Shown one piece after another: positions 8,350-17,757 of a stretch of DNA of 46,690 nt. Source of the DNA: an uncultured Phocaeicola sp. (GTDB lineage Bacteria; Bacteroidota; Bacteroidia; Bacteroidales; Bacteroidaceae); assembly GCA_948956705.1 (NCBI GenBank), contig CARCZS010000022.1:1-46690 (forward strand), in the 5' to 3' direction. The number at the start of each line of letters is the position of its first letter. Position 1 is the first letter of the stretch. The translations under genes and the position numbers were made by a program. The notes under the pieces were generated by a model, which saw only the letters and a program-made list of their open reading frames with translations, was not told where the DNA came from and did not search any database.

Positions 8350-8404
8350 TTTTATTATATTTTTTGGTGAATAACTGAACAAATAACCGATAGATGATTA
8401 ATTA

Positions 8405-9295
8405 TTATCTTCCACCTGCACCACCACCTGAGTTGCTGTTATCTCCATGACCGTGATCGTGACCTGCGTGTGATTCTGAAGATTCAGAAACAACTGTTGC
8501 ACCAGCTTTTCTAAGCTGTACATTAGGAATAGTATATTCTACTCCATCAACTGTTGCAGTTACAGTAACGACTGATTCAATAATTGTTGTTACAGGGCTG
8601 AATGTTACAGTAGTTTGAGCTTTGATAGTTCTTGTTTCTTTCTGCATTTCAGTTTTAATACCTGTATTGTAAGTACCGACTACTGCTTTTAAAACCTTGA
8701 TAACATTTTCGTTACTCATTGCTCTTGAGTTAACAAGAGTTTCAATGTAACTGTTAATAGCATTAATATTAACAACTTCTGAACCTACTTTAGCTGCATA
8801 TTCAATATCTATATTTTTGTCTACATCATAAGGTCCGTAAGTAACAGGAGTATTCTTAACTTCAGTTGTTTCAATTGTAGTTGGGTCTTCGCTTACTGTT
8901 ACATTTTTAGCAGCAGAAACTATTTTCTGAGCATAGAAATTTACCGGAATAAGAGCAAACTGTCCTTTTGCTAGTTTAGGAATTGCCACAGTAATGGCTT
9001 CTACTGGCAGATATTCTGCATTGCTGAAAGAGGGGCAACTAATTTCTTTTGTAGTAGCTGCAATTGTTCCATCTGTACCTGCAGTGATTGTTTCAACAAT
9101 TGCTTGGGGAGCAAGAACTTCACCCGTTGTCAAATCATATACGGTGGCAACAATCGTCGCACTAGCAGGTGATAGTTCTACCGGTTCTACATTAAATTCT
9201 TCTTTTTCGCAGCTTGTAAACACTACTGTTGTTAAAGCTACTGCAGCTAATGCTAATTTAGCACCAATACCGCTCAAAAAACTTTTCTTTTTCAT
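8405..9295 (-). CDS. DUF3869 lipoprotein with His/Gly-rich tail
   Basis: This 296-residue protein has a lipoprotein signal ending at Cys29 (VFTSCEKEE). The body is rich in Thr and Val, probably immunoglobulin-like beta-sandwiches, and matches my memory of DUF3869 (PF12985) proteins, known only from Bacteroidetes and of unknown function. The last 30 residues differ in character: SHAGHDHGHGD followed by Ser/Gly repeats, which could bind metal. It lies between the beta-barrel gene (11 bases upstream) and ompA in one operon, so a role in an outer membrane assembly is likely but unproven. Confidence 0.75.
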   Translation of the reverse strand: MKKKSFLSGIGAKLALAAVALTTVVFTSCEKEEFNVEPVELSPASATIVATVYDLTTGEVLAPQAIVETITAGTDGTIAATTKEISCPSFSNAEYLPVEAITVAIPKLAKGQFALIPVNFYAQKIVSAAKNVTVSEDPTTIETTEVKNTPVTYGPYDVDKNIDIEYAAKVGSEVVNINAINSYIETLVNSRAMSNENVIKVLKAVVGTYNTGIKTEMQKETRTIKAQTTVTFSPVTTIIESVVTVTATVDGVEYTIPNVQLRKAGATVVSESSESHAGHDHGHGDNSNSGGGAGGR

Positions 9296-9305
9296 CTCAA
9301 TAAAA

Positions 9306-10544
9306 TTAAAAATTTAATAATTCTGATTTAATAAAATATGGATTAAAACTATTTTGTTGCATTATATTGTCACTTGCATTACTATATGGCATTTTATAAT
9401 AATATTTTTCATTTCCTGCATTATATGTTATACCCGTACCCAATGAGGTAGAAACCCTTGGTATATATTTATGTCTTTTATATTTATAAGGTGGTAATGC
9501 GACGATGAACTTAAACCCTCCATTACTATTGGCATGTTCTGCTTTTACAGCGTAGAAACCTATACTGGCATAGCGGAAGTGTCTGATCATTTCAAATCTT
9601 ACCCCTTTTTCTTTTAATAAATATTGTTCAGCTCTCAATTTAAACTGTGTATTATACCTTGGCCAGTAAAAGTTTCCCCCTACAGACCAATAAGTAGTGT
9701 ATTTATCATTATAGCGAAATTTAAAACCATGCCAATATCCAAATCCGACATAGCCAATTCTTCCTTCTAAAGAAAAACGTTCGTCTTTAAACGGATAAAA
9801 CAAATTTAAATCTGCACCATATGTATTATAATCAAACATACCAATAGTTACTGTACTTTGTATATTATATGGTAATCTAAATTTTTGTGCTAATGTCAAA
9901 TATCCTGGATGAATTTTTCCGGCTGTTTCTCCATATCCATCATTGTATACAGGAAATACAATCTGTCCGGTAAATTTCATTCCTGGCCAAAGCGACACCT
10001 CTACCGCCGGGCTAAACTCTAATAAAGCCTGATATATCTGTGTAATGATATAGTTCTTAAAGTATAGCTGCGGATATACCAATATATCTACTTTAAACAG
10101 CGAACTGTTCTTTTTCTTTTCTTTCTTCACCTTGTTCCAACTGTCACCTATATCATAACTGACTTTCCAGTCTTCACCGTTTACCACTGTTGTGTCACCG
10201 GCAAGAGGCTGATAGGTAAGTGAGACCTGAGGTATATTATAGTTGGTAACAATCAACTTACAAGATTTGTCCTTGGGTAATCCCATCGACTGTATGATAT
10301 CTACAGCCTTTCTGATGCCCAACGCTTGAATTTTGTAAGCACTGTTTTCAACCACATAAACTCTTTCTTCAGGAGTATCTGTCCATCTTACATTTTCAAA
10401 TCCCATTTTTACAAGACTGTCTGTTGTTAATTCTCCTGTTGATTGGCTGAAACTTTTTAATGGAATCATAACAAGCAACAATATAGCTATACAATACAAC
10501 AAACATCTATATGAAACTCCTTTGGAAGAGCTCTTATTTTTCAT
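9306..10544 (-). CDS. Outer membrane beta-barrel protein, possibly YjbH-like
   Basis: This is a 412-residue protein with a signal peptide (hydrophobic 14-30, ending KSFS-QS). Residues 36-130 form a globular region, and about 150-410 are alternating aromatic strands typical of an outer membrane beta-barrel (YWHGFKFRYND, YASIGFYAVKAEH). Annotation of similar Bacteroides genes as YjbH-domain proteins comes from memory; YjbH/GfcD proteins are linked to exopolysaccharide export. It is the first gene of the operon with DUF3869 and ompA, behind a very good promoter. Family assignment is tentative, but the beta-barrel reading is fairly safe. Confidence 0.6.
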   Translation of the reverse strand: MKNKSSSKGVSYRCLLYCIAILLLVMIPLKSFSQSTGELTTDSLVKMGFENVRWTDTPEERVYVVENSAYKIQALGIRKAVDIIQSMGLPKDKSCKLIVTNYNIPQVSLTYQPLAGDTTVVNGEDWKVSYDIGDSWNKVKKEKKKNSSLFKVDILVYPQLYFKNYIITQIYQALLEFSPAVEVSLWPGMKFTGQIVFPVYNDGYGETAGKIHPGYLTLAQKFRLPYNIQSTVTIGMFDYNTYGADLNLFYPFKDERFSLEGRIGYVGFGYWHGFKFRYNDKYTTYWSVGGNFYWPRYNTQFKLRAEQYLLKEKGVRFEMIRHFRYASIGFYAVKAEHANSNGGFKFIVALPPYKYKRHKYIPRVSTSLGTGITYNAGNEKYYYKMPYSNASDNIMQQNSFNPYFIKSELLNF

Positions 10545-10609
10545 TTTATAACAAATACTTGTTTCAATTTAACATTATGCGACCCTTACGCTAAGCCACA
10601 TATTCGGTG

Positions 10610-10640
10610 CAAAAATAAGTACTATTTTTTAAATAGCAAA
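10610..10640 (-). promoter_or_regulatory. Near-ideal Bacteroidetes promoter for the barrel-DUF3869-OmpA operon
   Basis: On the minus strand a -33 TTTG (10640-10637) is separated by exactly 19 bases from a -7 TATTTTTG (10617-10610). Both match the primary sigma factor consensus of Bacteroidetes. The start of transcription should be near 10603, giving a leader of about 60 bases before the ATG at 10544. Confidence 0.8.
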
Positions 10641-10733
10641 TAAAATTAAACGAAATGAATCGTTTCTTTAGAAAAAACAGTTGAAAAAGCATATTTTAAT
10701 CTTTATATATAAAATAGGTATGGAATAAATTTG

Positions 10734-10741
10734 TATTTTTG
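10734..10741 (+). promoter_or_regulatory. -7 box directly before ruvX
   Basis: TATTTTTG lies 8 bases before the ruvX ATG, which would make a nearly leaderless message. No good -33 box is visible at the right spacing. Confidence 0.4.
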
Positions 10742-10749
10742 CAAACTAT

Positions 10750-11169
10750 ATGAGTAGAATATTAGCGATAGATTACGGTAAAAAGCGCACAGGTGTGGCT
10801 GTGACGGATGTTTTGCAGATTATTGCAAACGGGTTGACAACTGTTCCTACACACCAACTACTGGACTTTATTCTGAAATATGTGGAAAAAGAGCCTGTGG
10901 AACGCATCATTGTGGGGCATCCTAAGCAAATGAATAATCAGGAGTCGGAAAATATGCGTAATATTGTCCCTTTTGTCAATCAACTAAGAAAAAAAATACC
11001 GGATATACCGGTAGAGTTTGTTGACGAGCGGTTTACGTCCGTATTGGCCCACCAAGCCATGTTGGATGGAGGCTTGAAGAAAAAAGACAGGCAGAACAAA
11101 GCCTTGGTTGATGAAATCAGTGCTACGATAATCTTACAGTCTTATTTGGAGTCGAAGAAATATATTTAA
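10750..11169 (+). CDS. ruvX: RuvX/YqgF, putative Holliday junction resolvase (16S rRNA maturation nuclease)
   Basis: This 139-residue protein matches the family's usual length. It has an RNase H-like fold with catalytic acidic residues Asp8 (AIDYG), Glu93 (VDERFTS) and Asp121 (DEISATIIL). YqgF proteins act in 16S rRNA 5'-end processing and were proposed as alternative Holliday junction resolvases. It precedes def by 23 bases, an order common in Bacteroides, so the two are probably one operon. The start at 10750 begins directly with the first beta-strand ([15 protein letters not shown]), leaving no room for an earlier one. Confidence 0.93.
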   Translation: MSRILAIDYGKKRTGVAVTDVLQIIANGLTTVPTHQLLDFILKYVEKEPVERIIVGHPKQMNNQESENMRNIVPFVNQLRKKIPDIPVEFVDERFTSVLAHQAMLDGGLKKKDRQNKALVDEISATIILQSYLESKKYI

Positions 11170-11192
11170 TAAATAAAAACAGATTAAGAAAA

Positions 11193-11747
11193 ATGATATT
11201 ACCTATTTATGTGTACGGACAACCGGTGTTGCGTAAAGAAGCAGAGGATATTACCCCGGATTACCCTAATTTGAAAGAGTTGATAGCAAATATGTTTGAA
11301 ACCATGAATCGTGCAGATGGTGTGGGCTTGGCTGCTCCGCAAATAGGTCTGCCTATTCGTGTTGTAACTATTGATTTGGATGTGATGTCTGATGACTTGC
11401 CCGAATTCATGGATTTCCGCCGTGCCTATATAAATCCTCATATTTTAGAAGTGGGTGGAGAGGAAGTCAGCATGGAAGAAGGTTGTTTGAGTTTGCCCGG
11501 TATTCATGAAGCGGTGAAACGTCCGGACCGTATTCATGTGACTTATTTGGATGAGGAACTGAAAGAACATGATGAGTGGGTGGAAGGTTATTTGGCAAGG
11601 GTCATGCAGCATGAATTTGATCATCTGGACGGAAAAATGTTCATTGATCATTTGTCTGCATTACGCAAACAGATGATTAAAGGAAAGCTGGGGGCCATGC
11701 TGAAGGGCAAGGCGCGTTGCTCCTATAAGGTCAAGACTATAAAATGA
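11193..11747 (+). CDS. def: Peptide deformylase
   Basis: This 184-residue cytoplasmic metalloenzyme removes the formyl group from nascent N-terminal methionine. All three family motifs are present: [10 protein letters not shown] (43-52), EGCLSLPG with metal ligand Cys98, and HEFDHLDG with ligands His140 and His144 and catalytic Glu141. Length and motif spacing are standard for bacterial PDF. It follows ruvX by 23 bases. A compact hairpin (11768-11787) lies after its stop and before the TPR gene. Confidence 0.96.
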   Translation: MILPIYVYGQPVLRKEAEDITPDYPNLKELIANMFETMNRADGVGLAAPQIGLPIRVVTIDLDVMSDDLPEFMDFRRAYINPHILEVGGEEVSMEEGCLSLPGIHEAVKRPDRIHVTYLDEELKEHDEWVEGYLARVMQHEFDHLDGKMFIDHLSALRKQMIKGKLGAMLKGKARCSYKVKTIK

Positions 11748-11767
11748 TAACTCCGCAATTTTGATCT

Positions 11768-11787
11768 ATGCGCCACCAGTGGCGCAT
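11768..11787. other. Hairpin between def and the TPR gene
   Basis: ATGCGCCAC and GTGGCGCAT pair with a 2-base loop. No T-run follows, so termination is uncertain; it may be a processing or attenuation element. Confidence 0.5.
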
Positions 11788-11819
11788 TTGTGGAAAAACC
11801 GTATTTTTATAAATACAAA

Positions 11820-13829
11820 ATGATAAAACGGATACTCTATACATTATTAATAATGTTCCCTGTAGTGGCTTCGGCACAGATAAATACGGACAGGGTGATG
11901 GCGATAGGGCGTAATGCGCTTTATTTTGAGGATTATGTCCTTTCGATTCAATATTTCAATCAGGTGATTAATGCAAAGCCTTATTTGTCTGATCCTTATT
12001 TCTATAGAGGTCTGGCGAAGATAAATTTGGATGATTTTCAGGGGGCGGAGAGTGATTGTTCGGAGGCTATTGAGAGGAATCCGTTTGTGGTAAGTGCTTA
12101 CCAGGTGCGTGGATTGGCACGGATCCAGCAGAATAATTTTGCGGGAGCTATAGAAGATTATACCAAGGCGTTGGAGTTTGATCCTGAGAACATAGGGGTA
12201 TGGCATAATATGGCCCTTTGCCGTATCAGACAGGAGGATTATAAGGGGGCGAAGAATGATCTGGATAAGCTGATCGCCATTTCCCCCCGATATACAAAGG
12301 CCTATTTGATGCGTGGTGAGGTGGATTTGAAGCAGAAAGATACTTTGGCTGCCGAAAAAGACTTTGGCAAGGCGATTGAAATAGACCGTTATGATGCAGA
12401 TACATGGGCCAGCCGTGCTATCCTTCGTCTGCAACAGCAGAGATATAAAGATGCGGAAGCCGATTTTGATCATGCCATCCGTCTGTCCACCCGGAATTCA
12501 GGTGTTTATATCAACCGTGCTTTGGCCCGTTACCATCAGAATAACCTGAGAGGAGCGATGAGTGACTATGATATTGCATTGGATATTGATCCCAATAATT
12601 TCATCGGCCATTATAACCGGGGCTTGTTACGTGCACAAGTAGGCGATGACAACCGGGCTATTCAAGACTTTAATTTTGTTATCGAAATGGAGCCCGACAA
12701 TATGATGGCTATTTTCAACCGTGGTCTGTTGTTGGATCAGACAGGAGATTATAAAGGGGCAATTAAAGATTATTCTACGGTGATAAATGAATATCCCAAT
12801 TTCTTGCTGGGATATCAGTACAGAGCGCAGGCGCGTAGGAAAATAGGGGATGTGAAAGGTGCTGATGCAGATGAATTCAAGGTGTTGAAAGCACAGCTGG
12901 ATAAACAGAACGGAGTAGATCCTAATAAGCAGACTGCCGATAATACGGAGAATAATAAAACCCGTAAGAAGTCCGACAAGAACATGAACAACTATCGTAA
13001 GATAGTGGTTGCCGACAACGAAGAGGGAGAAGAAAAATATAAGAGTGACTATCGTGGACGCGTGCAGGATAAGAATGTGAATATTGTTCCCCAGCCCATG
13101 TTCGTGCTTACCTATTATGAAAAGCACGATGATGTGAAACGGCAGGTCAACTATTATAAGTTCATTGAAACATTGAATAATCAGAAAGTACTTCCCGGCC
13201 GTCTGATTATAACTAATGAGGAAGCTCCTCTGACGGAAGAACAAGCTACAAAACATTTTGCATCCATTGACGAACAGACTGCTGCCATTGTGGCTGATCC
13301 GAATGATGTGAACAAACGTTTTGCACGTTCATTGGACTTTTATCTGGTGCAGGATTTTGCAAGTGCCATTGAAGATTTGAATCAGGCTATTATTATAGAA
13401 GATCATTTCTTCCCGGTTTATTTCAACCGTGCTCTCATCCGTTATAAGCAGCTGGAATACCAGAAGATGGAAAAAGAGTATGATTTGAAAGCCGGTCCGG
13501 GAGAGAAGAGTGCCGTGAAAGCTGCGGACTATGAAATGGTAAAGCGCGATTTGGACAAGGTGATTGAGCTGGCTCCGGATTTTGTCTATGCTTATTATAA
13601 TAGAGGTAATGTGCTTTCTATCTTGAAAGACTATCGTGCGGCAATTGTTGATTATGACAGAGCCATCCAGTTGGACCCTAAATTTGCGGATGCTTATTTC
13701 AATCGCGGCTTGACACATATTTTCTTGGGTAACAACAGGCAAGGTATACAGGACCTGAGTAAAGCAGGTGAGTTGGGGCTTTTCTCTGCTTACAATATCA
13801 TCAAACGCTTTACGGAACGAAAAGAATAA
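11820..13829 (+). CDS. TPR repeat protein, exported
   Basis: This is a 669-residue protein. I placed the start at ATG 11820 because it begins exactly with a signal peptide (MIKRILYTLLIMFPVVASA-Q); the longer frame needs a GTG and adds ten non-signal residues. Residues about 25-345 hold some nine tetratricopeptide repeats (AYLMRGEVDLKQKDTLAAEKDF and similar). A charged, low-complexity linker (about 350-410) follows, then a mixed region, then three or four more repeats (about 490-660). TPR arrays bind partner proteins, and this one probably works in the periplasm. It lies 72 bases after def. The partner is unknown. Confidence 0.88.
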   Translation: MIKRILYTLLIMFPVVASAQINTDRVMAIGRNALYFEDYVLSIQYFNQVINAKPYLSDPYFYRGLAKINLDDFQGAESDCSEAIERNPFVVSAYQVRGLARIQQNNFAGAIEDYTKALEFDPENIGVWHNMALCRIRQEDYKGAKNDLDKLIAISPRYTKAYLMRGEVDLKQKDTLAAEKDFGKAIEIDRYDADTWASRAILRLQQQRYKDAEADFDHAIRLSTRNSGVYINRALARYHQNNLRGAMSDYDIALDIDPNNFIGHYNRGLLRAQVGDDNRAIQDFNFVIEMEPDNMMAIFNRGLLLDQTGDYKGAIKDYSTVINEYPNFLLGYQYRAQARRKIGDVKGADADEFKVLKAQLDKQNGVDPNKQTADNTENNKTRKKSDKNMNNYRKIVVADNEEGEEKYKSDYRGRVQDKNVNIVPQPMFVLTYYEKHDDVKRQVNYYKFIETLNNQKVLPGRLIITNEEAPLTEEQATKHFASIDEQTAAIVADPNDVNKRFARSLDFYLVQDFASAIEDLNQAIIIEDHFFPVYFNRALIRYKQLEYQKMEKEYDLKAGPGEKSAVKAADYEMVKRDLDKVIELAPDFVYAYYNRGNVLSILKDYRAAIVDYDRAIQLDPKFADAYFNRGLTHIFLGNNRQGIQDLSKAGELGLFSAYNIIKRFTERKE

Positions 13830-13909
13830 CATTTTTTTGCTAAAAAGAGGATAAGTCAAAAAGATTTCGTTATTTTTGCATCCTCAAGAAAGAATATAAA
13901 TAGAAGATT

Positions 13910-15850
13910 ATGATAAAGATAACATTCCCCGACGGCTCCGTTCGCGAATATAACGAAGGAGTTACTGGTCTGCAGATTGCAGAAAGTATCAGTTCACGGC
14001 TGGCACAAGATGTTTTAGCTTGTGGCGTGAACGGTGAAACGATTGATTTATCTCGCCCTATCAATGAAGATGCAAACTTCGTTCTTTATAAATGGGAAGA
14101 CGAACAGGGCAAACATGCTTTCTGGCACACTAGTGCCCACTTGCTGGCCGAAGCATTGCAAGAACTTTATCCGGGCATTCAGTTTGGTATCGGCCCGGCC
14201 ATTGAAAACGGTTTTTACTATGATGTAGACCCGGGTGAAGCAATCATTAAGGAAGCAGATCTACCCGCTATCGAGGCCAAGATGGCCGAGTTGGCTGCAA
14301 AGAAAGAGATATTGGTGCGTCAGAGCATCGCTAAAGAGGATGCGTTGAAGAAATTCGGTGAAAGAGGTGAAACTTATAAATGTGAATTGATTTCCGAACT
14401 GGAGGATGGACACATCACCACTTATACACAAGGTGCGTTTACCGACCTTTGCCGTGGTCCTCACTTGACCTCTACCGCTCCTATCAAAGCTATCAAGCTG
14501 CTTTCTGTAGCCGGTGCTTATTGGAGAGGACAGGAAGACCGCAAGCAGATGACACGTATTTATGGTATAACTTTCCCGAAGAAGAAAATGCTGGACGAAT
14601 ATCTGGTAATGCTGGAAGAAGCCAAGAAACGCGACCATCGTAAGATAGGTAAGGAAATGGATTTGTTCATGTTTACCGATATGGTGGGCAAGGGACTTCC
14701 CATGTGGTTGCCGAAAGGTACTGCCTTGCGTATCCGTTTGCAGGATTTCTTGCGCCGTATCCAGGCCCGTTATGATTATCAGGAAGTAATGTGTCCGCCT
14801 ATTGGCAACAAGAACCTGTATATCACTTCCGGACACTACGCCAAGTACGGTAAGGACTCGTTCCAGCCTATTCATACACCCGAAGAAGGGGAAGAATATT
14901 TCCTGAAACCGATGAATTGTCCTCATCACTGTATGATTTATAAGAATTCTCCACGTTCTTATAAGGACCTGCCGTTGCGTATCGCGGAATTCGGAACCGT
15001 ATGCCGCTACGAACAGAGTGGTGAATTGCACGGACTGACCCGTGTGCGCAGTTTTACACAAGATGATGCTCACTTGTTCTGTCGTCCCGACCAAGTGAAG
15101 GAAGAATTCCTTCGCGTGATGGATATCATCAACATTGTGTTCAAGTCTATGAATTTTGAGAATGTGGAAGCTCAGATTTCTCTTCGTGACAAGGTGAACC
15201 GCGAAAAGTATATCGGTAGCGATGAGAATTGGGAAAAAGCAGAACAGGCTATTATTGAAGCTTGCGAAGAAAAAGGCCTGACTGCGAAAGTGGAATATGG
15301 TGAGGCTGCATTCTATGGTCCTAAATTGGACTTTATGGTGAAAGATGCTATCGGTCGTCGCTGGCAATTGGGAACAATTCAGGTAGACTACAACTTGCCC
15401 GAACGCTTCCAGTTGGAATATATGGGCTCGGATAACCAAAAGCATCGTCCGGTAATGATTCACCGTGCGCCTTTCGGATCAATGGAACGTTTTGTTGCCG
15501 TATTGATTGAGCATACTGCCGGTAAATTCCCGCTGTGGCTGACTCCTGACCAAGTAGCTATTCTGCCTATTTCTGAGAAATTCAATGAGTATGCGGAACA
15601 AGTGAAAGCGGAACTGAGAAAATTCGATGTTCGTGCTATTGTGGATGACCGTAATGAAAAAATCGGCCGTAAGATTCGTGACAATGAAATGAAGCGTATT
15701 CCTTACATGTTGATTGTAGGCGAGAAAGAAGCTGAAAACGGTGAAGTTGCAGTCCGCAAGCAGGGCGAAGGCGACAAAGGAACCATGAAAATAGAAGAAT
15801 TCGGAAAAAATCTTGCCGAAGAAGTTTCTAATATGATAAATAAATGGTAA
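13910..15850 (+). CDS. thrS: Threonyl-tRNA synthetase
   Basis: This 646-residue class II aminoacyl-tRNA synthetase charges tRNA-Thr. An N-terminal TGS domain (1-62) precedes the editing domain, which has the HxxxH zinc-like motif His73-His77 (HTSAH). The catalytic core carries motif 2 ([19 protein letters not shown]), the zinc-binding Cys in MNCPHH, and motif 3 ([11 protein letters not shown]). A C-terminal anticodon-binding domain (about 545-640) completes it. Length and order are standard. It heads the conserved thrS-infC-rpmI-rplT cluster, although infC has its own promoter-like signal overlapping the end of thrS. Confidence 0.97.
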   Translation: MIKITFPDGSVREYNEGVTGLQIAESISSRLAQDVLACGVNGETIDLSRPINEDANFVLYKWEDEQGKHAFWHTSAHLLAEALQELYPGIQFGIGPAIENGFYYDVDPGEAIIKEADLPAIEAKMAELAAKKEILVRQSIAKEDALKKFGERGETYKCELISELEDGHITTYTQGAFTDLCRGPHLTSTAPIKAIKLLSVAGAYWRGQEDRKQMTRIYGITFPKKKMLDEYLVMLEEAKKRDHRKIGKEMDLFMFTDMVGKGLPMWLPKGTALRIRLQDFLRRIQARYDYQEVMCPPIGNKNLYITSGHYAKYGKDSFQPIHTPEEGEEYFLKPMNCPHHCMIYKNSPRSYKDLPLRIAEFGTVCRYEQSGELHGLTRVRSFTQDDAHLFCRPDQVKEEFLRVMDIINIVFKSMNFENVEAQISLRDKVNREKYIGSDENWEKAEQAIIEACEEKGLTAKVEYGEAAFYGPKLDFMVKDAIGRRWQLGTIQVDYNLPERFQLEYMGSDNQKHRPVMIHRAPFGSMERFVAVLIEHTAGKFPLWLTPDQVAILPISEKFNEYAEQVKAELRKFDVRAIVDDRNEKIGRKIRDNEMKRIPYMLIVGEKEAENGEVAVRKQGEGDKGTMKIEEFGKNLAEEVSNMINKW

Positions 15851-15855
15851 CTTTG
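15825..15855 (+). promoter_or_regulatory. Promoter for infC-rpmI-rplT inside the end of thrS
   Basis: TTTC at 15825-15828 and TAACTTTG at 15848-15855 are 19 bases apart, close to the TTTG/TAnnTTTG consensus. The -7 box overlaps the thrS stop codon. The predicted leader (about 15862-15965) contains a hairpin with 8-bp arms GCAAAAGA (15865-15872) and TCTTTTGC (15897-15904). It could serve L20- or IF3-dependent feedback control, as known for this operon in other bacteria. Confidence 0.5.
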
Positions 15856-15965
15856 CAGCCGTTTGCAAAAGAGCGCATTGTTAAACCTTTATGTATTCTT
15901 TTGCGTTAAGATAAAGAAATACTAATTAAAATAAGAAGAAACAAACAGGAACTAAAAGTTTTTTA

Positions 15966-16562
15966 ATGAAGAATGACAGTTTAAAAGGGCAACACAGAAT
16001 CAATGAACAGATTCGTGCCAAAGAAGTCCGCATAGTGGGCGACGATGTAGAATCGGCAGTTTATCCGATAGCTCAAGCTTTAAAAATGGCTGAGGATCAT
16101 GAGGCTGACCTAGTTGAAATTTCACCCAATGCTGTTCCTCCAGTTTGTAGAATTATTGATTATTCTAAATTTCTTTATCAATTAAAGAAACGTCAAAAGG
16201 AACAAAAGGCTAAACAGGTAAAGGTAAACGTAAAGGAAATCCGTTTCGGACCTCAAACAGATGATCATGACTACAACTTCAAGTTGAAACATGCCATCGG
16301 ATTCTTGCAGGACGGAGACAAGGTGAAAGCATATGTGTTCTTTAAAGGTCGTTCCATTCTTTTCAAAGAACAAGGCGAAGTATTGTTGCTTCGTTTTGCG
16401 AATGACTTGGAAGAATATGCAAAAGTAGAGCAGATGCCCTTGTTGGAAGGTAAGAGAATGACTATTTCTTTAGCTCCGAAGAAAGCGGGCTCTCCGAAGA
16501 AGGCAGAAACGGATACTGCTAAAAAGGAAAATCCGAAAAAGGCAGTAGAAACAAAAGAATGA
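15966..16562 (+). CDS. infC: Translation initiation factor IF-3
   Basis: This 198-residue protein binds the 30S subunit and proofreads start codon and initiator tRNA choice. The N-terminal domain ([14 protein letters not shown] ... RIIDYSKF), the lysine-rich helical linker ([11 protein letters not shown]) and the C-terminal domain ([21 protein letters not shown]) are all present. A Lys/Ala/Glu tail of about 25 residues beyond the core is typical of Bacteroidetes IF-3. The start is ATG, unlike the AUU start used for autoregulation in E. coli. It is followed by rpmI after 71 bases, which include a short hairpin (16574-16598). Confidence 0.95.
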   Translation: MKNDSLKGQHRINEQIRAKEVRIVGDDVESAVYPIAQALKMAEDHEADLVEISPNAVPPVCRIIDYSKFLYQLKKRQKEQKAKQVKVNVKEIRFGPQTDDHDYNFKLKHAIGFLQDGDKVKAYVFFKGRSILFKEQGEVLLLRFANDLEEYAKVEQMPLLEGKRMTISLAPKKAGSPKKAETDTAKKENPKKAVETKE

Positions 16563-16633
16563 AAAAAGAGTGCGTAACGCGCCGGTATAGTGCGTTACCA
16601 CCATTTGAATAATAATTTAAAATTAAAAACAAG

Positions 16634-16831
16634 ATGCCAAAGATCAAGACTAACTCCGGTTCTAAAAAAAGATTCGTTCTTACCGGAACAGGTAAAATCA
16701 AAAGAAAGCACGCTTTTCACAGTCATATTTTGACTAAGAAGACTAAAAAGCAGAAAAGAAACCTTGTACACTCAGGTCTAGTAGCTAATGCTAACTTGGA
16801 TCAGGTTAAGGAATTGCTTTGCATGAAGTAA
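16634..16831 (+). CDS. rpmI: 50S ribosomal protein L35
   Basis: This 65-residue, strongly basic ribosomal protein matches L35 over its whole length ([14 protein letters not shown], then [16 protein letters not shown]). It sits between infC and rplT as in most bacteria, so it should be produced from the same message, with 71 bases to infC and 111 to rplT. L35 belongs to the large subunit and assembles with 23S rRNA. The start is fixed by the conserved MPK opening. Confidence 0.97.
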   Translation: MPKIKTNSGSKKRFVLTGTGKIKRKHAFHSHILTKKTKKQKRNLVHSGLVANANLDQVKELLCMK

Positions 16832-16942
16832 TCTAAAAACAACGAAAGCGTAAACGTATTATTTAAAGTATTAACCGAATGTCTTTAGCTTTAAGTTCAC
16901 CGTGTGAAACAGTGGCGCTAACATTCAAAAAGAATTAAAACT

Positions 16943-17293
16943 ATGCCAAGATCAGTAAATCATGTTGCTTCTAGAGCAAGAAGAAAGAAAATTTTAGGTC
17001 TTACCAAAGGTTACTTTGGTGCAAGAAAGAATGTATGGACAGTAGCAAAAAACACTTGGGAAAAAGGTTTGACCTACGCATACCGTGACCGTAAGAACAA
17101 GAAACGTAATTTCCGCGCTTTGTGGATTCAGCGTATCAACGCTGCCGCTCGTCTGGAAGGAATGTCTTATTCTAAATTGATGGGTGCATTGCACAAAGCA
17201 GGTATCGAAATCAACCGTAAGGTGTTAGCTGATTTAGCTATGAACCATCCGGAAGCATTCAAAGCAATTGTTGCTAAAGCAAAAGCTGCTTAA
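16943..17293 (+). CDS. rplT: 50S ribosomal protein L20
   Basis: This 116-residue basic protein of the large subunit matches L20 throughout ([32 protein letters not shown]). L20 is an early 23S rRNA assembly protein. In several bacteria it also represses its own operon by binding leader RNA that mimics its rRNA site. It ends the infC-rpmI-rplT unit and is followed 33 bases later by a strong terminator. Length is standard. Confidence 0.97.
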   Translation: MPRSVNHVASRARRKKILGLTKGYFGARKNVWTVAKNTWEKGLTYAYRDRKNKKRNFRALWIQRINAAARLEGMSYSKLMGALHKAGIEINRKVLADLAMNHPEAFKAIVAKAKAA

Positions 17294-17325
17294 TTCTTCT
17301 GTAAACGGCGATATAAAGATTTATG

Positions 17326-17357
17326 AAAGAGCAATCTCTACGGGGTTGCTCTTTTTT
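17326..17357 (+). terminator. Terminator of the infC-rpmI-rplT operon
   Basis: AAAGAGCAA (17326-17334) pairs with TTGCTCTTT (17345-17353), and a run of six T follows the stem. It lies 33 bases past the rplT stop codon. Confidence 0.88.
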
Positions 17358-17466
17358 ATTGCGGATGCCTTGTGATGTTTCCTTAAGAAATGGAAACAAC
17401 AATAAGCAGAATTACAGAGAGTTATTTTCTTGCTTATTATTTTTAACAAACAAATTCTGCTATACT

Positions 17467-17498
17467 CTTGTTTATATCATAAAAAGGACGTATATTTG
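17467..17498 (+). promoter_or_regulatory. Promoter of the structured RNA
   Basis: CTTG (17467-17470) and TATATTTG (17491-17498) are 20 bases apart, matching the -33/-7 Bacteroidetes promoter. The predicted start is near 17505, and no open frame of quality follows before the terminator at 17704-17740. Confidence 0.7.
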
Positions 17499-17504
17499 TC
17501 ATAC

Positions 17505-17740
17505 GGAAAGAGATGAAAAGCGAGCCGCATTAGTTGGATTGGGAAACTCATCAAACTAATCTGAAAACCGAGACATAGCTTCATCTTCCAATGGCGGGCC
17601 ACGCCTTCGGGTAGCATTTATGCCGGTGGATTACAAAGGAGGAGAGCACTCAAAACCTGTCATTCGGAGTTTCATCGCATCACTGGTGCGGCTTCATTAT
17701 AAGGCGATGCTAATTCAAAAGATTAGCATCGCTTCTTTTT
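17505..17740 (+). ncRNA. Structured small RNA, probably the Bacteroidales-1 motif (6S-like)
   Basis: The segment has its own promoter and an intrinsic terminator and lacks a credible gene. Its 5' and 3' parts pair: ATGAA and GCCGCA near 17514-17528 pair with TGCGGC and TTCAT near 17687-17698. That makes a long, bulged rod as in 6S RNA. From memory, the Bacteroidales-1 RNA is typically found just downstream of the L20 gene with a Bacteroidetes promoter, exactly as here, and it has been discussed as the 6S RNA of this order. 6S RNA binds RNA polymerase and damps transcription. The alternative is a cis-acting leader of the EFR1 gene that starts 18 bases after its terminator. Confidence 0.6.
17704..17740 (+). 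terminator. Terminator of the structured RNA
   Basis: GCGATGCTAAT (17704-17714) pairs perfectly with ATTAGCATCGC (17722-17732), followed by TTCTTTTT. It sits directly before the EFR1 gene, so it could also act as an attenuator for that gene. Confidence 0.85.
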
Positions 17741-17757
17741 ATAAAAATAGTACGGAT

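Noticed and set aside
11790..11819. GTG start ten codons upstream of the TPR gene start
   Set aside because: The signal peptide begins at ATG 11820, and the extra residues would disrupt it.
14261..15463. Long minus-strand open frame (400 codons) inside thrS
   Set aside because: It is antisense to a perfectly conserved gene, rich in Phe/His/Ile as expected of a shadow frame, with no domain.
17540..17700. Cobalamin or other metabolite riboswitch
   Set aside because: I looked for the B12 box and similar conserved loops and found no match; the promoter plus long rod fits a 6S-like RNA better.
17620..17757. N-terminal extension of the EFR1 gene (46 codons)
   Set aside because: It runs through the structured RNA and its terminator hairpin, and the flavodoxin motif begins exactly at the internal ATG 17758.
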